Shown: positions 24,884 to 34,073 of the stretch, one piece after another
How positions within the stretch are numbered: the stretch's first letter is position 1
How the letters are laid out: every line of letters begins with the position of its first letter
Assembly (NCBI GenBank): GCA_016789905.1
Contig: JAEUQC010000057.1
Coordinates: 1-37,613, forward strand
Length of the DNA: 37,613 bases
Origin: Bryobacterales bacterium
GTDB lineage: Bacteria; Acidobacteriota; Terriglobia; Bryobacterales; Bryobacteraceae
Direction: 5' to 3'
Translations under genes and position numbers: made by a program
The notes under the pieces: generated by a model
Database searches by the model: none
What the model was told of the DNA's origin: nothing
What the model saw: only the letters and a program-made list of their open reading frames with translations

Positions 24884-27800
24884 AACTGGAAGCGCGCCAC
24901 CACTTGGCCATTTCGCGGACCACTGAAGACACTGGCCGGGTTAATGCGGCCAAAACCCGCGATTACATTGCCGTTGGCATCCGTGCGGGTTGTCGCTGAC
25001 GGGTTGCCGGAGTCCGGATTGTTCAAATACGTCCGGTTAAATACGTTAAAGAACTCGCCGCGGAAGCTGAGCGCATAACGCTCCTTCACCCGGAACGTGC
25101 GGCCGAACGAGATCTGCTCATCCGGACGGCGCGCCGTGCGGTAGTCGTTATAGTACGCCGCGGCCGTGCCCCATTCGCCGGGACCGGCGTCAGCCCAGGC
25201 CTTCGGATTCAGCGTAAGCTGCTTGAACGGATCAATGCTGCCGCGGTCGTTCAGATCCCTCAGGTAAAGCGGTTCACCGGGCACGCGATTGTAGCGAGTG
25301 CCGCGGAAAAGCAAACTCGCCAGCGCGTTATTGGAATTCGGCGCCTGAATGGGAAAGCCGCTGGAGTAACGCAGGATGCCGCCCAGCGTCCAGTTGCTGA
25401 ACACCGCTTTCGTAATGGCATTGCGATTCCAGCGCGGTGTGTCGTAGTTGAAGCCAACCACCAGAACTTGAGGCTGATCGTTCACAGAGAACGTCTTCTG
25501 GTTCGGGCGATTGTATACGTCGTTCGTGGGAACAATGCCGCCGCTCTGCGTCTCAACATTCGTCAAGTTCTTCGACCACGTGTAGGCTAATGTCCCGGAT
25601 AGCCCGCGCGAGTATCGCTTGGTCACTTTGATCTGAAGCGAGTCGTACCAAGTATTGCCGAGCGGGGCCCACAGGCTGCCCAATCCACCAAACTGCGGGA
25701 ACGGACGCAGCGATTGGGCCAACGTGTTGGACCCGGCAAAGCTTTCATAGGGCTTGCGGAAGCCGCGAGCCACCACTCCTGCGGAATCGATTCGCGACGT
25801 CAGCAGAGCGCGGTCCGCGGCGCTATTGATGTCGAGCCCGGCCGAACGGATCCGATCGGCCGTCAGCCCGTTATAGTCGTTGAGCCCATCGGCGCGGAAC
25901 CACACACCGCGATTGCCGACATAGGCGACCTCAGCCACCAGGCTGGACCCAAATTCGCGTTGAAGACTGAAATTCCAGTTCGCCATCCGGGGCGGACGGC
26001 CGGCGTTCGGATCCAGCAGCGCCGGCGGAGAGTTGATTTGGCCGGGGCTCGGCCGGATACCCGGATCGTAGCTGGCGAAAGTCAGTTCGTTCACGTTATA
26101 GCTCAGTCCGTTGCGGAGCAGAACGCCCGGCTCCGCGTACGCTGGGTTGGAGAAGTTGATGGTGTTGAATCCCATTCCAAGCGAGTTGCCGCCGCCAATG
26201 TAGGCAAAGTTGGCGACCTGCGCATAGCTAATGGCGAATCCAGCCCGTGCCACCCATTTCGGAGCGAACTGGTAGGCTACTCCGAGGCGCGGACCGAACG
26301 CGAACGGATAAGTCTTCGTCAGTTCGCAGTTGCAACGCCCTGCGCCGGTACCCGCAAAGCGAGTGGCGCCCAGCAGGTTTCCAGCGGCAGGGTTTCGGGT
26401 GTTCGGGTCAAACATGGCGATCCGGTCGTGCAGTTCCGTGGAGGCCGGCTGAAGATCGTAGCGAATCCCGTAATCGAGCGTAATCTTGCGATTCACGCGC
26501 CACGTATCCTGCGCAAAGAACCCCCAGGTGGGCCGGCGGTACTGCGGGTCCTGCGGGTTGGAGACGCTAGCCGTGTTGGCGCCGCCCAAGAGGAAACTCG
26601 CGTAGTTGAAGCCAGCGTTACCACCGCTGAGCGCGACCCCCTGCAGCGCGGGCATGGCGGTCTGAGCGACCGAAAAGGCATAAGAACCCGCGACATTGCC
26701 CGTAGAGCGGTTCGTGAAGTTGTCGAACTTCCACTCGCCGCCGAACTTGTAGGAGTGGTTTCCCTTGATCCATACCGCGGAAGCCACAGCCGTCGGCTTA
26801 TCTTGCAAATACAGGGTCCGATTCGTGGGGCCGATATCGAAACCGAGCCCGCCCTGCGCGCCCCCGAGTCCAGTGATTCGCGGGAAACCGGCCATGAAGC
26901 CGCCCTTCAACCCAAGTTGGCCGGCAGCGTCAAAGGTGCTAATGACTTCGGGCGCGGCGTCTGGATTGTGGTAGCGCTGGTAGCCAACACCTAGGTGAAG
27001 CAACAGAGCCGGGCGTAACGAGGTGTCGAAGTTAACGCGCGTCGTGTAGGACCGGATGATCTGATCGCGGCGAGCGCTGATGGGATCGGGCAGCCCTTCC
27101 TGCCCGTTGTCCTTATCGGTGCGCTGGATGGAGTAGTAACCAGCAATCTTGGTATTGGCGGAGAAGTTGTGATCCACCTTTATGCTCGGGATGTCCTGGA
27201 TTTTGCGGAAATTGTAGCGCCGCTCGAAATTATTGATGAGACCGCTGTTGATCGCTTTGGGGATGAGCGCCTGAATTTTCAGCGCCACCGGATCGAGTTG
27301 CGACGTTGGGATAACGTTGTTAGGGAACACGTCGCGATAGATGCGGCCGTCGGGGCCTGTCCGATTCGTGCGCGGGTCGTAGATCGCGTTCTCAAGCACA
27401 GGGCGGCCGAGACCGTCAGTAGCCAAAGTGCGGTTGATAAGCGCCGCGCTGAAGTCGCCATTGCGATAGGCGTCGGTTGGCACCGTGCCATAACCATCAA
27501 ACTTTCCTTCCTTGTTCAAGTACTTCTCATAATTCAGGAAGAAGAACGTCCGATTCTTTCCGTTGTAAAGTTTCGGAAGCACCAGCGGCCCTCCGAATGT
27601 TGCGCCGAAATTATTGCGGCGTGCCCGCGGGCGAACCAGTTGATTATCCCCCCTATTGGTGAATGGGATGCCGGCGTTAAAGGCCTCGTTGACGTAGTAG
27701 TCGTACACCGAACTGAGGAAGTTGTTGGTGCCGGAGCGGGAAGTGAAGTTAAAGAGCCCGCCTCCCACCTGGCCGAACTCGGCGGAATAATTGGAGGTCT

Positions 27801-28452
27801 GCAGTGTGAACTCTTCTACGGCTTCGACGGACGCCTGCGACTCATCGGAAACGCGTCCATCGAGCGCGCTCGTGGTGTCCTGGCCCTCGAAGATGATCTT
27901 GAACGTTCCGGCTGGTGCGCCGTTCACTTTAATGTTGTTCCATCCGTTAATGGAGGCGCCGGGCGAAAGTTGCGTGAAGCTCAGCGGGTTGCGAATCGCG
28001 CCCTGTCCGATTGCGAAATTCAGCGGAAGCTGATTGAGTTGCTCGCGGTTGATGGTGGTGGCGACCGCTGCGCTATCTGTAGTGAGCAAGGCTGCTTCCG
28101 AGGTAACGGAGATGGACTCAGTCGCCGCGCCAAGCTGCAACACAAAATCGACCGAAGCCGTTTGCGCCACCTGCACGCGAACACTCTTTTGCTGGGCCTT
28201 GCGGAAGCCTTGCACCTCCACGGAAACATCATAGAGACCCGCGCTCAAATAAGGTGCCGCGAATGCGCCCGTCTGGGTGGTCGTCAATTCCATTTGAATA
28301 CCAGTGCCTTGGTTCACAATTAGCACTGTGGCATTGGGAATAAGCGCCCCCCCTGGGTCAGACACGGTACCGGAGATCGTGCCTCTATCGGATTGTCCGA
28401 ATGCAAGACTGGAAAGAAGGAACGCTCCAAGAAGTATACGTGGGGATTTCAT
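24880..28452 (-). CDS. Oar-like TonB-dependent receptor with carboxypeptidase-regulatory domain
   Basis: The 1190-residue protein has a signal peptide (1-19) and a carboxypeptidase regulatory-like/CarboxypepD_reg domain (about 24-110; GTISGTVSDPGGALIPNATV). A plug region with QLNQLPLNF and a large barrel follow, ending in VVARFQF with the C-terminal aromatic residue. Acidobacteria encode dozens of these proteins, which are presumed outer-membrane transporters for carbohydrates or other nutrients. It lies downstream of the dehydratase (63 bp) and the quinoprotein on the same strand, so it may be the uptake component for their substrate. No TonB box is obvious by eye. Confidence 0.93.
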   Translation of the reverse strand: MKSPRILLGAFLLSSLAFGQSDRGTISGTVSDPGGALIPNATVLIVNQGTGIQMELTTTQTGAFAAPYLSAGLYDVSVEVQGFRKAQQKSVRVQVAQTASVDFVLQLGAATESISVTSEAALLTTDSAAVATTINREQLNQLPLNFAIGQGAIRNPLSFTQLSPGASINGWNNIKVNGAPAGTFKIIFEGQDTTSALDGRVSDESQASVEAVEEFTLQTSNYSAEFGQVGGGLFNFTSRSGTNNFLSSVYDYYVNEAFNAGIPFTNRGDNQLVRPRARRNNFGATFGGPLVLPKLYNGKNRTFFFLNYEKYLNKEGKFDGYGTVPTDAYRNGDFSAALINRTLATDGLGRPVLENAIYDPRTNRTGPDGRIYRDVFPNNVIPTSQLDPVALKIQALIPKAINSGLINNFERRYNFRKIQDIPSIKVDHNFSANTKIAGYYSIQRTDKDNGQEGLPDPISARRDQIIRSYTTRVNFDTSLRPALLLHLGVGYQRYHNPDAAPEVISTFDAAGQLGLKGGFMAGFPRITGLGGAQGGLGFDIGPTNRTLYLQDKPTAVASAVWIKGNHSYKFGGEWKFDNFTNRSTGNVAGSYAFSVAQTAMPALQGVALSGGNAGFNYASFLLGGANTASVSNPQDPQYRRPTWGFFAQDTWRVNRKITLDYGIRYDLQPASTELHDRIAMFDPNTRNPAAGNLLGATRFAGTGAGRCNCELTKTYPFAFGPRLGVAYQFAPKWVARAGFAISYAQVANFAYIGGGNSLGMGFNTINFSNPAYAEPGVLLRNGLSYNVNELTFASYDPGIRPSPGQINSPPALLDPNAGRPPRMANWNFSLQREFGSSLVAEVAYVGNRGVWFRADGLNDYNGLTADRIRSAGLDINSAADRALLTSRIDSAGVVARGFRKPYESFAGSNTLAQSLRPFPQFGGLGSLWAPLGNTWYDSLQIKVTKRYSRGLSGTLAYTWSKNLTNVETQSGGIVPTNDVYNRPNQKTFSVNDQPQVLVVGFNYDTPRWNRNAITKAVFSNWTLGGILRYSSGFPIQAPNSNNALASLLFRGTRYNRVPGEPLYLRDLNDRGSIDPFKQLTLNPKAWADAGPGEWGTAAAYYNDYRTARRPDEQISFGRTFRVKERYALSFRGEFFNVFNRTYLNNPDSGNPSATTRTDANGNVIAGFGRINPASVFSGPRNGQVVARFQF

Positions 28453-28515
28453 GGGATTGATTGCCGGGACTGCGCTTAGTCTATCAATACCATTCAGGGA
28501 TGCGCAGGCTGGGCG

Positions 28516-29748
28516 TCAATCGAAAAATGGCTCGCCGGCCTTGCGATATCGCCAGGCGCACTCGGTGTTCAGTTCGATCCCCAGTCCGGGTTTGTCAGTC
28601 AGGCGCACGTGGCCATTTTCAATCACCGGCCCGCCGGCCAGTTCGTCGAAAAACGGCACGCTGGCGCCGTGCCACTCCAGCGCGAGAAAGTTCGGAATCG
28701 CGGCGGCAGCGTGTGCCGCCGCGATGAAACCGATAGGACTGGCGATGTTATGGATCGCCACATTGACAAAGCGCAAATCCGCCATCTGCGCTACGAGCAT
28801 CGCCCGGAGCAGGCCGGTCTTCTGCACATCTGGAGCGATGACGCGAACACGGCCAATCGTTAGAAGGTCCCAAAAATCCTCCACCGCGTACAGATTCTCG
28901 CCCGTGGAAATGGGTACGGAAACAGCGGCCTGTAGGTGGCCCAACGGTTCAATTGGGCGCGGCGGAATGGGGTCTTCCAGCCAAAGCAGGTCGAGCGACT
29001 CCAACGCCTTTGCCAAGCGGGCCGCGTCGGCCACAGTGTAGTTCCAGTGACAGTCCACGGCCAGATCGACTGCGGGGCCGATCTCTTCACGCACCGCGGC
29101 CAGGCGCGCATAAACATACTCGATTTCGTGCCGCGAAAGGGCGCGATTGTACTCGTCGGTTGCAAACGGGGTGGGAATATCGGCGTCAAATTTCAAAGCG
29201 GTGAATCCACGATCAGCCATCTGGCGCGCCCGCCTTTTGTAGTCGGCAGGGCCCGGGAAGTCCCGCTCCTCGGGATTCCACCCGTGGTGCTTCAGGCTGA
29301 TCTCACCCTTCCGCTGCGTCTCGCCGCCCATCCAGGCAACCGAGCGTGGCTGCAGTAGCGACGAAAGGCTATCGAGCGCGTCCCCCGCATGACAATCGGC
29401 GTAAATACGCACATTCTGCCGGAACCTGCCGCCCAGCAGCTTCCATACCGGTTGCCCGTAGGTTTTTCCGAGAAGGTCCCATACAGCCGTCTCGATCCCG
29501 GCAATCGCATGATCCACTGCGCCAGGCGCTGCGTGGATGGAGGCGGCGCGTAGCCGGCGCACCAGCACCTGCGGCCCTTCCGGATCGGCGCCCACCACAA
29601 TTGTAGCGAAGTCGCGCAGGATCGCCGGCACGCCGGGGCCCATATAGGCTTCGCCTATGCCGTGCTGCCCGTTATCGGCATCTACGCGAACGAGGACCCA
29701 ATCGTAGTTGGCTTCCACCACGGCGGTGGAGAGACGAGTAATTCTCAT
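28516..29748 (-). CDS. Mandelate racemase/muconate lactonizing enzyme family dehydratase
   Basis: The 410-residue protein belongs to the enolase superfamily. The N-terminal capping domain (VEANYDWVLVRVDADNG) precedes a barrel with the expected metal ligands: aspartate in LAVDCHWNY (about 222), glutamate in WLEDPIP (about 249) and glutamate in STGENLY (about 275). A histidine in VAIHNIASPIG may be the catalytic base. This arrangement fits acid-sugar dehydratases of the galactonate/gluconate type better than muconate cycloisomerase. The gene starts 7 bp after the quinoprotein stop and lies just upstream of the TonB receptor gene. Substrate not determined. Confidence 0.87.
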   Translation of the reverse strand: MRITRLSTAVVEANYDWVLVRVDADNGQHGIGEAYMGPGVPAILRDFATIVVGADPEGPQVLVRRLRAASIHAAPGAVDHAIAGIETAVWDLLGKTYGQPVWKLLGGRFRQNVRIYADCHAGDALDSLSSLLQPRSVAWMGGETQRKGEISLKHHGWNPEERDFPGPADYKRRARQMADRGFTALKFDADIPTPFATDEYNRALSRHEIEYVYARLAAVREEIGPAVDLAVDCHWNYTVADAARLAKALESLDLLWLEDPIPPRPIEPLGHLQAAVSVPISTGENLYAVEDFWDLLTIGRVRVIAPDVQKTGLLRAMLVAQMADLRFVNVAIHNIASPIGFIAAAHAAAAIPNFLALEWHGASVPFFDELAGGPVIENGHVRLTDKPGLGIELNTECAWRYRKAGEPFFD

Positions 29749-29755
29749 AGGTCCG

Positions 29756-31726
29756 CTAATTCACGCCAAACGCGTAAACCACACTCCCGTTGATGATGGA
29801 GACATACTGTTTGTTGTCGAACATGTAGGTCATAGGAGAAGTGTGAAGGTTGTCGGTGAAGGGGAAACTCCACAGACGTTTGCCGGTGGCGGCGTCCGCG
29901 GCGGAAAGCGCGCCGCCATCATCGCCGAAAATCACCAGCCCTCCCGCCGTCGTCAGGGTACCGGTCCACGTATCGCCAGGGCCATCCTGCGGCACTTCCC
30001 AAACGGCCTTGCCGGTCTCGATATTGAACGCGCGCAGGAATTTCCGCGGTTTGTCGTCGGGGTCGCGCCGGCCGCCCCCACCAACGTAGGCGCGCCCGGG
30101 CTGCCATTCCGGCGTCACCCGTTTGGTGTAAACCGCGCACCGTTCAAGCGTGTTCACATAGAACAGCTTCGTTGCCGGGTTGAAGGAAGTGGAGAAGAAG
30201 TTGGCGGCGCCTTCCACGGCCGGGCATATCAATTGACCTTCCGCGGTCGGGGTGGAGTTGGGATTCATCACCGGCCGCCCATTGGGAGCAATCTCTTTGG
30301 CCCAGGTCAACTTCTTCACCATCGGCGAAGCCAATAGCATCTTTCCGTCGGTCCGGTCCAAAACATAGAGAAAGCCATTGCGATTGGCCTGAAGAAGGAG
30401 TTTTCGCGGCTGCCCCCGCCAGGCAGCATCGACGAGTACCAACGGCTGCACAGCATCCCAATCCCACTCATCGTGCGGCGTTGGCTGGAAGTGCCATTTC
30501 AACTTTCCAGTCATCACATCGAGAGCAAGTATCGAGCAGGTGTAGAGGTTGTCGCCCTTTCGATTGTCCCCATTAAAGTCAGGACCAGCATTGCCTGTGG
30601 GCCAGTAGACCGTCTTCGTCGCCGGGTCGTAGCTGCCGGTCAGCCATGTCGGCCCGCCACCGTGATTGATGTCGATGCCGTCCCAGGTCTCCGCCCCCGG
30701 CTCCCCCTTCGCCGGAATGGTCCAGAAGCGCCAGACCTCTTTGCCCGTGTTTTGGTCGTAGGCGGCCAGGAATCCACGCACACCTTCCTCGCCACCCGCC
30801 GTGCCCGCCACCACCAGATTCTCTACCGCTAGTAGCGACCCCGTGGCGTTGTAGTTCTGCCGGTAGTCAGCCATCTCGGTATCCCAAATCACCTGGCCCG
30901 TGTGCCGGTTCAACGCCACCAAATGAGCATGGTCCGTCTGCATAAACACTCTGTCACCGGCAATGGTAACGCTGCGATTGTTGCCGGGCGAGCGGGCATT
31001 TCCGATCAGCCCCTGCGTCGGTTGCTTCGTGTATTCCCAGAGGCGCGCGCCGGAGCCGGCATCCAGAGCAATCACCGTGTTTGTGTTGGGCACATACATC
31101 ACGCCGTCATAGACCTGCGGCGTACCCTGCAGCCGTCCGCCATTGGGAACCGCGTAAACCCATTTGACTGCCAACTGACCAACGTTGGCCGGTGTTATCT
31201 GGTTAAGCGCGGCGTAGCGATTGCCGCTGAGTTGGCCGTTCATGCTCGGCCAATCGGCCTGTGAGGTGACGCGACGGTAGCGTTCGCCGTCTTTCCGCAG
31301 CAGGTGTATCTTCTGATCATCCGTCCGCAACTGCAACTCGCGACTGGTGCGCGCAATCGTCAAGCCCTCCAGTGTCGCCCCATCAGTTAGGGAGACTTTC
31401 ACTCGCACGGGCGAAAAACCTCGCCGCCCCCGGCGTTGCTGCTGCAAGGTACGCATAAACGCCACGAGTGCGTAGACGTCGGAAGCGGGAAGTTGCTTAA
31501 ACCCGGGCATGCCTTTCCGCGGAACGCCATCCCGAATGATGGTGGCCAATTCCTCATCGCTTTTCGTTCCCAGTGCAGGAAGTACGGACGGGGCGTGTTC
31601 CCCGCCGTTGCCATCCGCGCCGTGGCAGGTGGAACAGCGGGTCTGGAAGGACGCGCGCGCGTCCGGGGCTTGAGCCAGCGCGAGCGTGAACAAAGACTGG
31701 AAAGCAATCAACAGCAAAAGCCTCAT
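29756..31726 (-). CDS. Cytochrome c-quinoprotein (PQQ-dehydrogenase-like) fusion
   Basis: I choose the ATG at 31726, with GAGGAA upstream, over a TTG nine bases earlier. The 656-residue protein has a signal peptide (1-20) and a cytochrome c domain with CSTCH at about residue 31 and methionine in KGMPGFKQL. A short beta segment (about 105-150) follows, then an eight-bladed quinoprotein propeller with GTPQVYDGVMYVP, the WDWDAVQP stretch carrying candidate catalytic aspartates, and repeated GxxxW blade motifs. In PQQ alcohol/glucose dehydrogenases electrons pass to the fused haem. Some acidobacterial members belong to groups thought to have lost PQQ use, so cofactor binding is uncertain. The gene leads the quinoprotein-dehydratase-receptor run. 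Confidence 0.87.
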   Translation of the reverse strand: MRLLLLIAFQSLFTLALAQAPDARASFQTRCSTCHGADGNGGEHAPSVLPALGTKSDEELATIIRDGVPRKGMPGFKQLPASDVYALVAFMRTLQQQRRGRRGFSPVRVKVSLTDGATLEGLTIARTSRELQLRTDDQKIHLLRKDGERYRRVTSQADWPSMNGQLSGNRYAALNQITPANVGQLAVKWVYAVPNGGRLQGTPQVYDGVMYVPNTNTVIALDAGSGARLWEYTKQPTQGLIGNARSPGNNRSVTIAGDRVFMQTDHAHLVALNRHTGQVIWDTEMADYRQNYNATGSLLAVENLVVAGTAGGEEGVRGFLAAYDQNTGKEVWRFWTIPAKGEPGAETWDGIDINHGGGPTWLTGSYDPATKTVYWPTGNAGPDFNGDNRKGDNLYTCSILALDVMTGKLKWHFQPTPHDEWDWDAVQPLVLVDAAWRGQPRKLLLQANRNGFLYVLDRTDGKMLLASPMVKKLTWAKEIAPNGRPVMNPNSTPTAEGQLICPAVEGAANFFSTSFNPATKLFYVNTLERCAVYTKRVTPEWQPGRAYVGGGGRRDPDDKPRKFLRAFNIETGKAVWEVPQDGPGDTWTGTLTTAGGLVIFGDDGGALSAADAATGKRLWSFPFTDNLHTSPMTYMFDNKQYVSIINGSVVYAFGVN

Positions 31727-31787
31727 TCGGAGCAATTCCTCTTCAGGAGTGGCGATACCAATCGAAGAGTATATCCAAGGTCACTCG

Positions 31788-33044
31788 TTATTCCTCGTCC
31801 CAACGGAATCGCCACACCGCCACCGCCGCAAACAGCGCCGACGAGAACAGGAGCACCGCCACGGGAGCTATCGCGTCTTCTATCCCCAATCCGCGCCACG
31901 TCATCGCGTCGATTCCGTCCATCGCCCATCGCGCAGGAACCACCTTCGTCACGGCTTGCACCCACTGCGGGAACATGAAGCTGGGAACCCACGCGCCGCT
32001 CAGCATCACCATGACAAGTGTCCCGAGTATGGCCAGGCCGCGCGCGGCCTCGGGCGTCTTTCCTAGGGCTGCAATCAACAGCCCGTAGGTGGCGGTCATC
32101 AGCGAGAAGGCCGCGCACACCCCCACGAAACCTGCGAAACTGCCTTCAACCCTGACGTTGAACACCAGATACGCAAAGCCAAAAACCGCGGCGAGGATTA
32201 GCATCCCCGCCAACGTGGCGCTAACGGCACGGCTCCCCAGCAGCGTCGCTTTAGAAAGCGGCGCAGCCCGGAAGCGACGCCACAGGCCCCGCTCGCGCAG
32301 AAGCAACAAGCCGATGCCAACATCGATTCCCATGAACAACATAAACTGGATGGCCATCCCGCCGAAGGAATGCGCATAGGCGTTATAGGCGACACCGGCG
32401 CGCGAGGTCAGCGCCGTCTCCTTGGTTTCAAAGGGAACCGTTATTCCCGCGTCGTCGCTCCCGCGTGCTCGCGGACGGCCATTGAACTCCTCAACGCTCC
32501 GGAGAAACCTCTTCACCGCCGGGTCCACGTCCGCGCGGTCCATCGTTTGCAGTGCTTTCGCCGCCGTATCCGGACTATTGAACGCAATCTTCGATATACT
32601 CTGCATTACCTGGCCGGTGAGGATGCCTCGCACCATTGCGGCTTCCGTCTGGTGGGACGGGTCGAATAGCAGCGTCAGGACAGGTTTCGCCGACGCGCGA
32701 AACAGCGACTGCGCCGCCTGCTCGCCGAACCCTTTGGGCACCACGATGGCGATTGGCGCCCCTCCTTTCCGCACCGCATCGCTGGCGTATTCCAACGCCG
32801 AGGGTGTCACTTCCAGTGCCTGGTCTTTCCCCAGGCTGGCGAACAGATCGTTCGTGGCCGGGCTCGAATCCTGGTCCACAAACAACACGCGCACCTTCCC
32901 CTGCTCCTTTGCCGGCTTGGGGCCAAACACATACCCGAAGAAACTGCCGATCAGAATTGGAGCGACGAACGCCATGATCACGGCCCGGCGGTCACCGAAG
33001 AAGATCTTGAGGTCTTTGCTGACAAGGGCGAGAAAGGCGGTCAT
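31788..33044 (-). CDS. ABC-2 type transporter permease
   Basis: The ATG at 33044 overlaps the stop of the ATPase gene (ATGA), giving a 418-residue permease. One membrane segment lies at about residues 20-42 (VIMAFVAPILIGSFFGYVFG) and is followed by a large extracytoplasmic domain to about residue 235. Five further hydrophobic segments lie between 240 and 410, with the ABC-2 landmark LLLLRERGLWRRFRAAPLS. This NatB/YhaP-like layout fits an exporter of drugs, lipids or sodium. The substrate cannot be told. The gene is cotranscribed with the ATPase and ends 61 bp from the quinoprotein start. Confidence 0.88.
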   Translation of the reverse strand: MTAFLALVSKDLKIFFGDRRAVIMAFVAPILIGSFFGYVFGPKPAKEQGKVRVLFVDQDSSPATNDLFASLGKDQALEVTPSALEYASDAVRKGGAPIAIVVPKGFGEQAAQSLFRASAKPVLTLLFDPSHQTEAAMVRGILTGQVMQSISKIAFNSPDTAAKALQTMDRADVDPAVKRFLRSVEEFNGRPRARGSDDAGITVPFETKETALTSRAGVAYNAYAHSFGGMAIQFMLFMGIDVGIGLLLLRERGLWRRFRAAPLSKATLLGSRAVSATLAGMLILAAVFGFAYLVFNVRVEGSFAGFVGVCAAFSLMTATYGLLIAALGKTPEAARGLAILGTLVMVMLSGAWVPSFMFPQWVQAVTKVVPARWAMDGIDAMTWRGLGIEDAIAPVAVLLFSSALFAAVAVWRFRWDEE

Positions 33045-33970
33045 GCGTCTCGAATCGTCCTTCCTGTGAGGTGAAGAAACACCGTCTCCAACGTGGGCCG
33101 CTCCGTGTGCAGATGTTCGATTTCGGCCCCATTCACGCTCAGCCACATCAGCATGTCGGCTACATCAGCCATTCGCTCAACGCCAATTCGCAACTGACGG
33201 TTCTCCTGTTCCGCAAATTGAACGTTCGAAAGGCGTCGCAGTGTTTCAAGCGAACGGAAGGCGTCACCGGCAAGGTCGACTACCAGGACGTTCGCAGCGG
33301 GTACCATTCGAAGCAGGCCCGGTACGGTGTCCTCGGCGATCACCTTTCCGTGGTCCATAACGGCAATCCGGTCACACAGCCGGGCCGCTTCTTCCATGTA
33401 GTGCGTGGTGTACAGAATCGTTTTCCCCGCCGCCTTCAGCGAGTCCAGATTTTCAAAGATCGCGTTTCGCGACTGAGGATCGACGCCTGCCGTGGGCTCG
33501 TCGAGCAGGATCACCTGTGGATCGTGCATCAATGCCGCGGCCAGGTTAAGCCTTCGTTTCATGCCCCCGGAGAAACTCGCCACTTTGTCCTTCGCCCGGT
33601 CGGCAAGGCCCACGAGCGAAAGCACTCGCCGCCGTTCCCGCTCCAACGCTACGCCCGAAAGCCCATACAGCGCGCCGAAGAGATTCAGATTTGCCGCCGC
33701 CGGCAGTTCGTCAAAAAGCGCCAGTTCCTGTGGAACCACACCCAACTCTCGCTTCGTCGCGCTCGTGTCGCCGCTCAGTGGCCGGCCGGTAATCGTAACA
33801 TCTCCCATGTCGGGTACGACGAGCCCGGCAAGCATGGCGATGGTTGTGGATTTTCCCGCCCCATTGGGCCCGAGAAGGCCAAGAGTCTCCCCTTTGGACG
33901 CATGCAATGACACGCCATCCACGGCCTGCAAAGCACCGAAGGCCTTCCGTAAATTCCGGGCATTCAACAT
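33041..33970 (-). CDS. ABC transporter ATP-binding protein
   Basis: The 309-residue protein has Walker A GPNGAGKST at about residue 36, a Q-loop in VVPQEL, signature FSGGMKRR at about 137, Walker B VILLDEP at about 157 and the H-loop TTHYMEE at about 190. The length, and the C-terminal extension beyond residue 215, match DrrA/NatA-type exporter ATPases. It couples ATP hydrolysis to the adjacent ABC-2 permease. GGAG lies 7-10 bases upstream of the ATG. It is the first gene of its pair and divergent from the toroid-like protein. Confidence 0.93.
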   Translation of the reverse strand: MLNARNLRKAFGALQAVDGVSLHASKGETLGLLGPNGAGKSTTIAMLAGLVVPDMGDVTITGRPLSGDTSATKRELGVVPQELALFDELPAAANLNLFGALYGLSGVALERERRRVLSLVGLADRAKDKVASFSGGMKRRLNLAAALMHDPQVILLDEPTAGVDPQSRNAIFENLDSLKAAGKTILYTTHYMEEAARLCDRIAVMDHGKVIAEDTVPGLLRMVPAANVLVVDLAGDAFRSLETLRRLSNVQFAEQENRQLRIGVERMADVADMLMWLSVNGAEIEHLHTERPTLETVFLHLTGRTIRDA

Positions 33971-34073
33971 GAACGAGCTCCGATATTACTACGCGCGCGG
34001 GACCCATTTGGTTCAAAGATCCTGCCTGCTCCGGCTCGCAGAAACGTAGTAACGCCTTGTAGAGTAGTTGAGA

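Noticed and set aside
25714..28323. Two long plus-strand frames (426 and 384 residues)
   Set aside because: Both lie opposite the TonB-dependent receptor and show no domain features.
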